In this document: piece after piece, positions 10,640 to 19,606 of the stretch
Layout of the letters: the number at the start of each line of letters is the position of its first letter
How positions within the stretch are numbered: the stretch's first letter is position 1
DNA from: Eukaryota sp. TZLM1-RC
Taxonomy: Eukaryota > Metamonada: BaSk clade
DNA length: 64,000 nt
Assembly (NCBI GenBank): GCA_040285825.1
Contig: JAUPSS010000006.1
Span: 62,001 to 126,000, forward strand
Reading direction: 5' to 3'
The notes under the pieces: model-generated
What the model saw: the letters and a program-made list of their open reading frames with translations, nothing else
What the model was told of the DNA's origin: nothing
Database searches by the model: none
Position numbers and translations under genes: made by a program

Positions 10640-12665
10640 CAAGTTATGGAAACAATACAATTTTTTGTCCAAATTTTTAAATTTCATCACAACATAAGTT
10701 TTTTAATTCTATCTAATAATTCATGGATGATGCTCAACATATTTTATGCTTCCTTCCCTCAATACTTTCCAATGGGTTTTTCTCTTCATTTTTTGTTGTT
10801 TCTCCAATTTATCATTCTTCTGGAGTTGAGCAAGTTGATCCTCTTGAGCCTTTACTGTTCTGTTCAGCAATTCACAAGTCTTTGATTCATTTCGGTAAAC
10901 GTTATACTATGTTGAAAATTGTAAGATACATGGATGATATTTCAATTATTGGTCAATAAAATGTTTTGAATGAAATGTTTTGAATGAAATTGCCGCTTAA
11001 GCTTCATTTTTTACAAAAAGATTGGTCTTTTCCTCAACCTCGACAAATGTCTGCTCATACGAAATGTAAAGGATAGTTTAACCATTGATAGTGTTGAAAT
11101 TGCTTTTGTGATGCCATTACGCAGAAATACCAAAGCGAAGAAAAGAGAACTTTATTAATAAAGATACTTGTTCTTGAACAAGTGCCACGTCATCACGTGA
11201 ATTCCTCATCTGTCTTCCAGCCTAGTTGAGCAGTAACAACAATATTTGTAAATTATTGCTCAGACGCATTTCGCTTCCTTGGTTGGTGGCTTGGAAATGT
11301 TTCCAAAATTACCGATGAATTAAATAATTTTAATTCAAATTGGCCTCTGAACTTGATACAATTTCTTCTTTTGAAATAGAAAATCATATTGAATTTTTAT
11401 TTTAAAAATGTGTCATTTAGGGAACATTACTCACATTTAAAGAACAACTTCTTCTAATATTTAACGTGAGTTTGACCGCTCATTTAACCACTTATGAACA
11501 AAGTTTTTGCATCTTTGCTTGATGTCAGTCCTGATCTAATTCGAAGTCATGTATTTTTATCATCTAAGTTTGGTGGTATTAATTTCACTAAATCGTCTAT
11601 GCGTGTCAGGCTGCTTTTCTTGGTGGAGGGAAAAATTTTGTTTTTGAATTTTACAACCGTTGTCCCAATGATGTTAATTTATTGAATTTTACAAGCAATA
11701 ATATTCTTAGAGACTTACAAAATGCTCTTGATTGTTTGCCCTCTGAAATTTGGAGTAAATTTTTTCCCGACAACGTACAGGAAATACCACCTACAACACT
11801 ACTTAATTTGAGGTATTGTGTTATAAAATTATAGCAAAAGTTAAACATAATTGTTTAAGGCTTGGATTTTAATGTTCGTCTTAGCTCGGCCAAAAAAGAT
11901 AATCCCGCTTGCGCAAATTTTTTGTTAGATGCCCAAAACAGTTCCTCTTCGTGTTTAATTGCTCAAATTCCTCAAATTTATCGTCTTCTTTTCAATGATA
12001 CAGAATTTTTTTGTACATTGTACCTTCGTTGTTTTATTTGGCCTGATAACGTGCCCCATAATTTGGTTTGCAAATGTGGATCAAAAATTTCTCCAAATCA
12101 TTTATTCAAATGTAAACATTTCATTACTTTCCAATGAAACGTAAATGATGCAGTTAGGGATCAACTCTATTGTATGTCCAAGTCTCACAGAATTGTTTTT
12201 TATTTGGAACCTTTACTCTTTCGTTTGCTTGATGAAGACACTTTGAATTCTGTTGGTCGTAATAGAGGTGATTTAATGCTTGAAGGTCTGCAGGGGACGA
12301 CTTCATTACTGATTTAAGATCAACTGATGTGTGTGATAATTCCTTTATACCACCTACAACCTCAAAACACAAAAATCCGCTGTCTGTTGCTGGAAACGAT
12401 AAAACACTAAAAAAATGAAGCACAGTCGCTATCGTTGAATGCTGAATCTTATACATTATGTCCTTTGTCCTTTTGCTTTTTCCCTACATATTACGCTTGG
12501 ACCTCTTGCTCTATCTTTCTTGGAGAATTTTGTTGAAATTGAAAAACAACGTACAAGAAGAATTTTTGACAAGACGTTTTGGCAGAATAGAATTGTATTT
12601 TCAATTTTTAAAGGTGTTGTCCGATTATTACCTTCTTCTTTATTATCTCTTTATTATCTCTTGAA
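10640..12665 (+). mobile_element. Degenerate R2-like non-LTR retrotransposon, interrupted by a solo LTR
   Basis: Reverse-transcriptase motifs can be read in broken frames: VDPLEPLLFCSAIHKSL, then RYMDDISIIGQ with an intact YMDD catalytic box (~10930), then DAFRFLGWWLGN (~11255). Downstream are FGGINFTKSS, WPDNVPHNLVCKCG with the zinc-knuckle C-x-C...H...C (11990-12120), RGDLM (~12265) and WQNRIVFSIFKGV (12590-12625). The order RT, CCHC, restriction-like endonuclease, conserved C-terminal block matches the better preserved element at 35735-38392. Multiple stops and frameshifts make it inactive. A solo LTR splits it at 11109-11244. Confidence 0.75.
11109..11244 (-). mobile_element. Solo LTR of a short-LTR Ty3-like family inserted in a non-LTR element
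   Basis: It starts TGATGCCATTACGCAG and ends ...AGTAACAACAATA, with the central TTTATTAATAAA and CACGTCATCA blocks also found in the LTRs at 54640 and 55330. The 4-bp sequence TTTG precedes it (11105-11108) and follows it (11245-11248). Reading straight across with one TTTG brings the host reverse-transcriptase frame back into register. The exact 3' edge is uncertain by about 3 bases, because related LTRs end at CAACA. No internal region is left, so it arose by LTR-LTR recombination. Confidence 0.7.
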
Positions 12666-12669
12666 TTTG

Positions 12670-13266
12670 TTATAAAATAGGAAGAATGGCCAAACAAAAC
12701 AAAAGAGGTCCTATAGAATCTCCTTGCTTTGCACCACTTGATGAACTCAAAATGTTATTACCAAAATGTAAATTAGAATATGTGCAATATGTTGATTGAA
12801 AATACGGTATTAATTCCGGCATATATTGCAATAGAGCACCATGGATACTGCGACGACTGAGTGAATTGAAAGCATTACTAAAATCCAATGACATACAAAC
12901 ATTGGATTCATTTTGGCGAAATAAAACATCAGTAGCAAATATCGCTGAAGAGACTCCATCTGTAGTATTTATACCATATTGAAAGGGTAATAAAATCTTT
13001 TTTGCTTTCTCATTGAACCTGCTTAAGCAACACGCAGAAAAAATATTATGTAAGCTCTCAGAAACTACAATAGGACGAACATCCATTTTTGAATTCTTGA
13101 CAAGTCCAGTCAAACGAGAACTTCTTAATTCTTCTATATATTTAAGTTGACCAGTCAATATTCTGTTAAAAAATTTGGTTGATAAAACAAGACACTTCTC
13201 TGATGAAATAACTCCGGCTTTTATATAATCAATAGAAAGACCAGAAGCTTTATCAAAAACAAACAA
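12670..13266 (-). mobile_element. Reverse-transcriptase fragment of another non-LTR element
   Basis: An uninterrupted 198-codon frame holds the fingers and palm of the reverse transcriptase: DVRPIVVSESLHNIF, LLPFQYGINTTDGVS, motif A (MSLDFSNAFNSLSRR) and the GAKQGDSIGPLLFCLA block. It stops before the YxDD box. It lies head-to-tail against the plus-strand element that ends at about 12665, so one element was truncated or inserted against the other. It belongs to a subfamily different from the 35735-38392 element. Confidence 0.75.
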
Positions 13267-13299
13267 AATTCTACCAATATGCGTATTTTACGGAAAAAC

Positions 13300-13860
13300 A
13301 TATTTTAAAGGATGTGGGCAGGCTCTTCCCAAAGCCATATTGACACAAAAGGCACAACAAATTATTTGGCTTTCTATAGATGTTGCATCTGATAATGCAT
13401 CAGTTGTGGCAAATCTTGATAGTTCTCGTTTAGTTTCGTCGTGTCATTGCAAATTACACCGACAAATTACACCGGCAGTAAACCCACAATGTCCGTGTGT
13501 TGAATGTAATGGATTTGTATATGAAAATTATTGAATTTTGTGTGAAAAAAACCTTGTGAACACTGTTTTGAATTATATCACGAAAATGAATGTAATTCAG
13601 ATGCATTAAAAACATTAGAATTATTGAAACAAACAACAAAACCTTGTCCTAATTGTTCAGTTCCAATTCACAAAATTCATGGTTGTGATCAAATGTTGTG
13701 CAAAAAATGTCTCACAACATTTGATTGGAGTGGTGGTGAAATTGGTTCAACACATGATTTACATTATTTTGAATATATGAGAAATGCTAATTTACAATCA
13801 GATTTTGGTTATGGCGACATATTTTCATCAAGAAATTTTCATGAAGAATTGAAGAAATAA
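13300..13860 (+). pseudogene. RBR (RING-between-RING) E3 ubiquitin ligase fragment
   Basis: The frame at 13624-13860 carries KPCPNCSVPIHKIHGCDQM and CKKC, then FDW, the signature of the RING2/catalytic domain of RBR ligases, followed by a ~50-residue tail and TAA. Upstream, in a different frame, are CPCVECNGF and PCEHCFELYHENEC, matching the IBR domain. A TGA at about 13532 and a frameshift separate the two parts. RING1 and the start codon are missing, so this is a broken 3' fragment next to a retroelement. Confidence 0.65.
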
Positions 13861-14568
13861 GGCAACCCGTAATGAGGTATAAATTAAATAAAATAATTCA
13901 AGATATTCAACACACAGTCCGAACATATAAAAACAAAATAAAAAGAACATATAAAAACAAAATTCTCAATAATTCTCAATAATTCTCGATAATTTGCAAA
14001 ATTCTCAATAATTTAGTCCATGAATAGATGTGGACGAGGAACAACAAATTTTAAATTGAATTCACACTGAAAACAAAAAACATAAATATAAGAATAATTC
14101 AACATCAATTAAACAAAAGTTGGATGAATTATTTAAATTTACAAAGCAAATGGATGAATTTACCACAGGTGATATTATTTGTCTCGTATACAAATTTAAT
14201 AAAAAAATTATTGAATTGTAAACCAACTCCGCAAAATATTCCATAAAAATGATTTTTATGTGATAAATAATCATTATTGACAAATACATTGATTGGGCTT
14301 GTAATGTGGAATATGATGAATTTATCATATTATGTGGTAAAATTGGTTGTGAATTATTAAAACAAGATAATTTATTATTTTAATTAATGATTATTAGATC
14401 TTTAAATAAAGTACAACAAACACTTTTGCTACTTTTCATTGCAAATTAATCTAATAACAAAATAAAAATAATCTATTTTTTTATTCTTAAATGACCATTA
14501 GTAAAAAAAACTTATAACAATTGGAATAATTGTGGTAACATTTTAAACAGCTTTTCGATTCAAACGCG
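13861..14568. other. AT-rich intergenic with short tandem repeats
   Basis: Two copies of GAACATATAAAAACAAAA lie at about 13921-13961, followed by a decamer array of AATTCTCAAT-like units at 13961-14014. Short open frames on both strands (14062-14328 on minus) have no motif. The end of the stretch is the upstream region of kinase copy C. Confidence 0.5.
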
Positions 14569-14593
14569 TTTGAACTATTTTTGCAAATTAAAC
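14569..14593 (+). promoter_or_regulatory. Conserved leader/promoter element of the kinase family
   Basis: The core CTATTTTTGCAAATTAAAC sits 27-29 bases before the ATG of copy C. It is kept upstream of copy D (minus, 33163-33187) and copy E (minus, 40854-40876), and as an orphan at 18095-18119. Upstream of it the loci diverge, so it marks the 5' border of the shared gene unit. It may hold the transcription start. Confidence 0.5.
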
Positions 14594-14620
14594 ACACCTT
14601 TATCTCTCCACTCTTACATT

Positions 14621-16450
14621 ATGTCGTCTCTCCCAGTCCCTCCTTGCCGTGAAATCTCCCCCTCTGAACTCACCATTGACCTCGAAAACGGAAAAATCGG
14701 TCGAGGAGGTTTTGCTACCGTCTACGCCGCTCAATGGTTCTCCCACGACGTCGCCGTCAAACTCATAGCTCTCACAGATGAAGGGGAGACAAAGCTCAAG
14801 AAGGAGATCGGCCTCCTCTCCCTCCTCAACCATCCTGGCATTATCCGCGTCTATGGAGTCACATACCTAGACGGCAAGATGGGTATTGTCATGGATCGAG
14901 CCTCTTCTTCCCTCCACACACCCTCCCCTCTGTCTCGCACGTCCCTCTCGCACGCGATCTCCATTACCTCTGCCCTTCACTTCCTTCACTCTAATAACTT
15001 TATCCATAGAGATTTAAAGCCCCAGAACATTCTAATGGTTGATGGTCGTCCTAGAATCTCTGACTTTGGAACTTCCAAAATTATTGCTGATACCGCCACC
15101 CTCAACACCATCAATGCCATGACCCCTAAGTATGCTGCATTGGAAGCTTTTGATAATAATTCAAGCCAGGAAAGTGATGTCTATTCCCTAGGGGTAATTC
15201 TATATGAATTACTTACAAATAAAGTCGCTTTTGAGGGAATTAACTCTCAAATAGCTTTATTAGGAGCCAAATATAATGGTACTAAGTTACCATTTGATGT
15301 AACAACTCCTGTTTTATTACAAGAAATTATTAATAAATGCTTGGATAATGATCAATCAAAAAGGCCTGGCATTAACCAAATTTTGGAGGTGTTGAATGAT
15401 TTGACAAGTGAAGTTGGAGTTGATGAAAATTTGGTAATTGAAAATAATAATGATGAATTAATTCAAGAATTGCGTCGAGTTAATCTTAATTTAAGACAAG
15501 AAATTCAACAATTAGCTGAATTAAATCGTGAAAAAGATGAAGAAATAGTAGGTAAAGATCAAGAAATTCAAGAACTTTCTGCTGGAAATAGGCAATTAAA
15601 TAATATTATTGTAACAAAAGATCAAGAATTAGAGGAATTTTCTTCCAGAATTGAAGAATTAACCAGAAATAATTCCAATTTAAATCAACAATTAGGTGAA
15701 AAAGATCAACAAATTGAAGAATTAAATCAACAATTAGGTGAAAAAGATGAATTAATTAGCCAATTAACCACTCAAAATCAAGAATTAAAAAGTGAATTGC
15801 CATTTAAAAACCAAATAATTCAATTAAATTCACCATTAATTAGGGTTTGTTTGTGGGCTTATTCAATGTTTCATAATGACATCACCCAAAAAATTCAAAA
15901 AGGATTTAGGCAAAATTGGCCTAATCTTGAGGTACAAATTACTTCTACTGATGAACCAAATTTAAACAATATTGATAATTTTGATGTTGTTTTGTACAAT
16001 ACTCGTAGTTTAACCATTCAAGCCACACTACTAGAACAAATAGTAGAAGCTGGCAAAGGTTTGGTATTGTTTAGTAGTAGTGGAGGTAACATCAAGGGTG
16101 ACTTTAAATATGGAGCATTCAAGGGTTTGAGTAACGTGAAATCATTTTGCTCTTTCATTGAACTTGGTAACTCCAACCAGAATGATTTAATTATGAAATC
16201 AGTAAACTCTTTTTCTTGTATGTGGCGTGCAAAATACACTTCCATCAACCATGAATTTCAAACAGTTGCTACCTTGAAAAATGGAGATCCTTTGGTGTTG
16301 AAGAGTGAATATAACAAAAGTAGAGTGGTAGATTTTGCTTCGCATGGTCATAGTACTGATGGTCCTTTTGGTACTGGATGGAAAAGCTCCACAGATGGTC
16401 ATTTATTGCTAGCAAATTCAATAGTTTGGGTTTCTGGAAGGGATGACTAG
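14621..16450 (+). CDS. TKL-like kinase, coiled coil and hypervariable ThuA/GATase-like domain (copy C)
   Basis: 609 residues, intronless. The ATG at 14621 was chosen over an upstream in-frame TTG because the conserved leader lies between them and the protein start MSSL is shared by copies D and E. Kinase domain ~20-275: glycine loop GRGGFATVY, VAVK lysine 47, HRDLKPQN, DFGTSK. The usual APE is ALE (KYAALEAF). Residues ~290-400 form a heptad-rich coiled coil with repeats of NQQLGEKD. The last ~200 residues (from LIRVCLW) resemble ThuA/class-I-amidotransferase-like domains (DVVLYNT, LLEQIVEAGKGLVLF, PLVLKSEYNKSRVVDFAS), without an obvious catalytic Cys-His-Glu triad. Copies differ mainly in seven short clusters there. 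Inference: a signalling receptor kinase with a diversified ligand pocket; no signal peptide or membrane segment is visible, so it is probably cytosolic. Confidence 0.88.
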   Translation: MSSLPVPPCREISPSELTIDLENGKIGRGGFATVYAAQWFSHDVAVKLIALTDEGETKLKKEIGLLSLLNHPGIIRVYGVTYLDGKMGIVMDRASSSLHTPSPLSRTSLSHAISITSALHFLHSNNFIHRDLKPQNILMVDGRPRISDFGTSKIIADTATLNTINAMTPKYAALEAFDNNSSQESDVYSLGVILYELLTNKVAFEGINSQIALLGAKYNGTKLPFDVTTPVLLQEIINKCLDNDQSKRPGINQILEVLNDLTSEVGVDENLVIENNNDELIQELRRVNLNLRQEIQQLAELNREKDEEIVGKDQEIQELSAGNRQLNNIIVTKDQELEEFSSRIEELTRNNSNLNQQLGEKDQQIEELNQQLGEKDELISQLTTQNQELKSELPFKNQIIQLNSPLIRVCLWAYSMFHNDITQKIQKGFRQNWPNLEVQITSTDEPNLNNIDNFDVVLYNTRSLTIQATLLEQIVEAGKGLVLFSSSGGNIKGDFKYGAFKGLSNVKSFCSFIELGNSNQNDLIMKSVNSFSCMWRAKYTSINHEFQTVATLKNGDPLVLKSEYNKSRVVDFASHGHSTDGPFGTGWKSSTDGHLLLANSIVWVSGRDD

Positions 16451-16754
16451 TAAACTTGACTTTTTTCTTTAGGTTTAATTTGAATTATTTCGGCTTTTTT
16501 AATATTGTTTTATTCAATCAAAAGTGTTTGGTTCTTTAAATTTCTTTTACAATTTTATCGTCAATTATTGTGGATAATCTCGCCCGAATAAAACTATGAT
16601 TTGTCGAAACTTAGACACAAATATTAATGAAGAAATGGACAATAAAATAGTTTTGGTACACGCATTACACTTGTCCAAAGTCTAGATTGGTTGCTATTTT
16701 CAATTAAATTGTAACAATTTATTAAAAACATTTTATATAAACAGCAATAATTTT
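16451..16754. repeat. 3' flank of copy C, shared with copy E
   Basis: The sequence to about 16750 is homologous, inverted, to 38800-39099 downstream of copy E (for example CGAAACTTAGACACAAATAT and CTAGATTGGTTGCTATTTTC in the C orientation). It differs from the A/B/D flank after about 50 bases, which defines two lineages: A/B/D and C/E. Confidence 0.7.
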
Positions 16755-17075
16755 TTTTTCCAAGATTTATTTTATTTAAATTTAATTTTAATCTAAACCT
16801 ATAAATCAACATCTAAAAAATCCATCTCTCCCAGAACAAAAACACTAGATGCAACTCTCTCATAGTGAGATCCAAGAGAAAGCAAAGCATCAGAAACCAT
16901 CTTCAACATCCCCTTAAAAATAGAAAACACAATTCTATTTTGCCAAAACAATCTGTTGAAATTTCTGCCAGTTCTTCTCTTTACAATCATTTCAAAATCA
17001 TCCAAAAAACGTAAAGCAGTTGGTGCAAGTGAACCAAAAAGGGAAAATACAAATGGATACAAATTGTATTTTGCA
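16755..17075 (-). mobile_element. 3' fragment of a non-LTR retrotransposon
   Basis: The minus-strand frame 17062-16799 is the conserved C-terminal block (YPFVFSLFGSLAPTALRFL, FWQNRIVFSIFKGM, LLSLGSHYERVASS), nearly identical to the element ending at 26750. It lies in sequence that is uninterrupted at the duplicated locus (about 38815). The host bases AGCAATAA are repeated on both sides, so it looks like a 5'-truncated insertion with a short target duplication. Confidence 0.75.
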
Positions 17076-17348
17076 TGAAATATAGCAATAAATATCTTTA
17101 AACGTCTATACCTTATATGAACGTTTTTTTTGACACTTTGGGTATCTTTACTTTTTCAAGGAACATGATATTTTTTAAGCGGAATAACACAATTTTTTTT
17201 AATCAAAATGCAATACCTTGTCTTTGTTCCAACTGATGTGATCAATTGTGAAATGATTTATTAACAATTGAGCCAATCTTGATTATGTCACAATTTGCAA
17301 ATGAAGTTTAAGTTTAGCAAACTACTACAATCTGAAATTGTCAAAAGA

Positions 17349-17379
17349 TGTTCAACATAACTGAAAATTGATTACTCGT
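17349..17379. repeat. 31-bp direct repeat flanking a 771-bp insertion, left copy
   Basis: The 31 bases beginning TGTTCAACATAACTGAAAAT are repeated perfectly at 18151-18181. The duplicated locus has a single, slightly diverged version (inverted, about 38504-38540), so the interval 17380-18150 is an insertion into a formerly single-copy site. Confidence 0.8.
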
Positions 17380-17382
17380 GAT

Positions 17383-17960
17383 TACCTATGGGCAAAAATT
17401 CCCCCATCTGTCCATAGTTGCACAAAGAGTTACTCCCGGTCACGGGAGCTACCGGTTCTGCTTCGATAACTGAGCAGTAGTGGTCAGCTCTTGATTTTCA
17501 GCTTACAGATCACCGTTTGAACATGTCCAAAGCGGTGTTGGATAATGTGATGAACATTTATTTTAATACAACACTACAAACCAGGGATCCAAAGTCCTGT
17601 TCTTTATTAACGCTCAACCAAGTAGAGGAAGATGTGGTTAAAAACTTTGAAGAGGTTGAAAGATGGTCCAGTCAACGACAGGTGGTAGAACCAACTTTTG
17701 AACAAGAAGACTTACAGGGACTGTTTGCCGACGAAATTGAGGGAATTTGTCTCAGAGAGCAAGAAGATGATGGTGATGATGAAGTACTAGGACACGATAC
17801 AGCAGGAACAGTACGATTGAGTGGGTCAGGATTGTTGTTTGAAGAGGGTACTTCTGTGGTTGGGGAGTTATCTCCAAAACAAAAGCGAGTTAGGTAGATT
17901 AGGTATGATGGTAGATTAGTTCTCCTACAGGGCTTATGTAATGTAGCCTTATTTCTATTA
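17383..17960 (+). pseudogene. hAT transposase C-terminal remnant
   Basis: This matches the 3' end of the hAT element at 33387-35560. Upstream pieces of the hAT dimerisation domain can be read out of frame (GQKFPHLSIVAQRV). The frame 17517-17897 continues with MSKAVLDNVMNIYF and an acidic tail ending SPKQKRVR. The N-terminal two thirds are missing. Codons are intact over the final 126 residues, apart from a small difference in EEVERWSSQRQ relative to the other copy. The acidic tail is not a standard hAT feature. Confidence 0.65.
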
Positions 17961-18150
17961 AACAATAACTGTGATGTCTTCTAATCAGATATTGGCGAGT
18001 TGTTTGATCATGATCTCTAGTGGTGGTAATATTGGTAATATACGTGTCATGACGTCATGACAAAAGGCTCTAAATTGTAATCTTCAACTATGGATTTGAA
18101 CTATTTTTGCAAATTAAACACAAAAGATGTTGTCAAAAGATGTTGTCAAA
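17961..18150 (+). repeat. hAT 3' flank plus orphan kinase leader
   Basis: Homologous, inverted, to 33160-33310, the sequence between the hAT remnant and kinase copy D. It includes the palindromic GTCATGACGTCATGAC and ends in the kinase leader core at 18095-18119. There is no kinase gene after it: the sequence switches to AAAAGATGTTGTC repeats and then the right-hand 31-bp direct repeat. Confidence 0.7.
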
Positions 18151-18181
18151 TGTTCAACATAACTGAAAATTGATTACTCGT
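18151..18181. repeat. 31-bp direct repeat, right copy
   Basis: Perfect copy of 17349-17379; the two bracket the hAT-plus-leader insertion. Confidence 0.8.
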
Positions 18182-18374
18182 TTGAATAAACAAGAAGTGT
18201 GGATGTCTATGGAATCGTAATATCAATGCTGTTCTTTATATGATTCATGTTGTGGATCGGTATATCAAAGGAAATGAAATTCCTCAAGATTTGAAAAGAT
18301 CAACTTGATTCATTTCATCTTCATATACCATTAATCTCAACAGGTTACTACATTTTAGACCCCTCAGCCCTTGA

Positions 18375-19091
<717 letters not shown>

Positions 19092-19481
19092 TTTTGTTTT
19101 AAATGTTTTTATGTTTGGAAATTACAAAATTCAAAATGCTTTTTTGCAAACATATGAAAAGGAAAATGATAAATGTGAAATAATGGACATTAACAGCTGA
19201 AACTACACAATTTCTTGGCAAAAAAGACAAGGAATCTTCGCATGTCCAATTAACCTTAATGTTTGTCAAAGAACAGTAGTTTAGGTCAAATAGAAAGTGA
19301 TGACTTCACTAGTGGGGTACAAACGCATCTTGTGCTGGTAATTCATACATTTGAATGAATTTATCAACGCTTATAGACTTTGAAAGTGGGAAAGGAATAA
19401 CCACCAACTGTTTATCTGAAGTAGATTTTGAATCAAAGTTCTTTGCGACAGAGCTTCACATGAAAGCAGTCCTCAAATAGA
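19092..19481. other. Intergenic, nothing recognised
   Basis: About 390 bases between DPM1 and the LTR element; no motif or open frame of note. Confidence 0.5.
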
Positions 19482-19485
19482 ATAT

Positions 19486-19606
19486 TGTAGGTATCTCACT
19501 AGTAAGTACCTAAGTATATAGAATAACATTAAATAAAATTATCTTTATCTTAACCCGCCTTAACTAACCCACATATACACAGCTAGCATAATGCCTAACG
19601 GCAACA
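19486..19606 (+). repeat. 5' LTR (121 bp)
   Basis: TGTAGGTATCTCACTAG at the start, GCCTAACGGCAACA at the end, giving a TG...CA structure. It contains the gag start ATG at 19591. The LTR/internal junction forms the 14-bp palindrome ACAATAATTATTGT (19604-19617). Confidence 0.9.

Noticed and set aside
13961-14014. CRISPR-like array
   Set aside because: It is a simple decamer tandem repeat without spacers, in a eukaryotic context.
14570-14620. Upstream TTG starts adding 14-17 residues to kinase copies
   Set aside because: TTG is not an expected eukaryotic start, and this stretch is the conserved leader; ATG-SSL is shared by all copies.
15860-16375. A bacterial-type diversity-generating retroelement driving the variable clusters
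   Set aside because: No template repeat with adenine-biased changes was seen and the nearby reverse transcriptases are ordinary non-LTR and Ty3 types; the substitutions are not confined to A positions.
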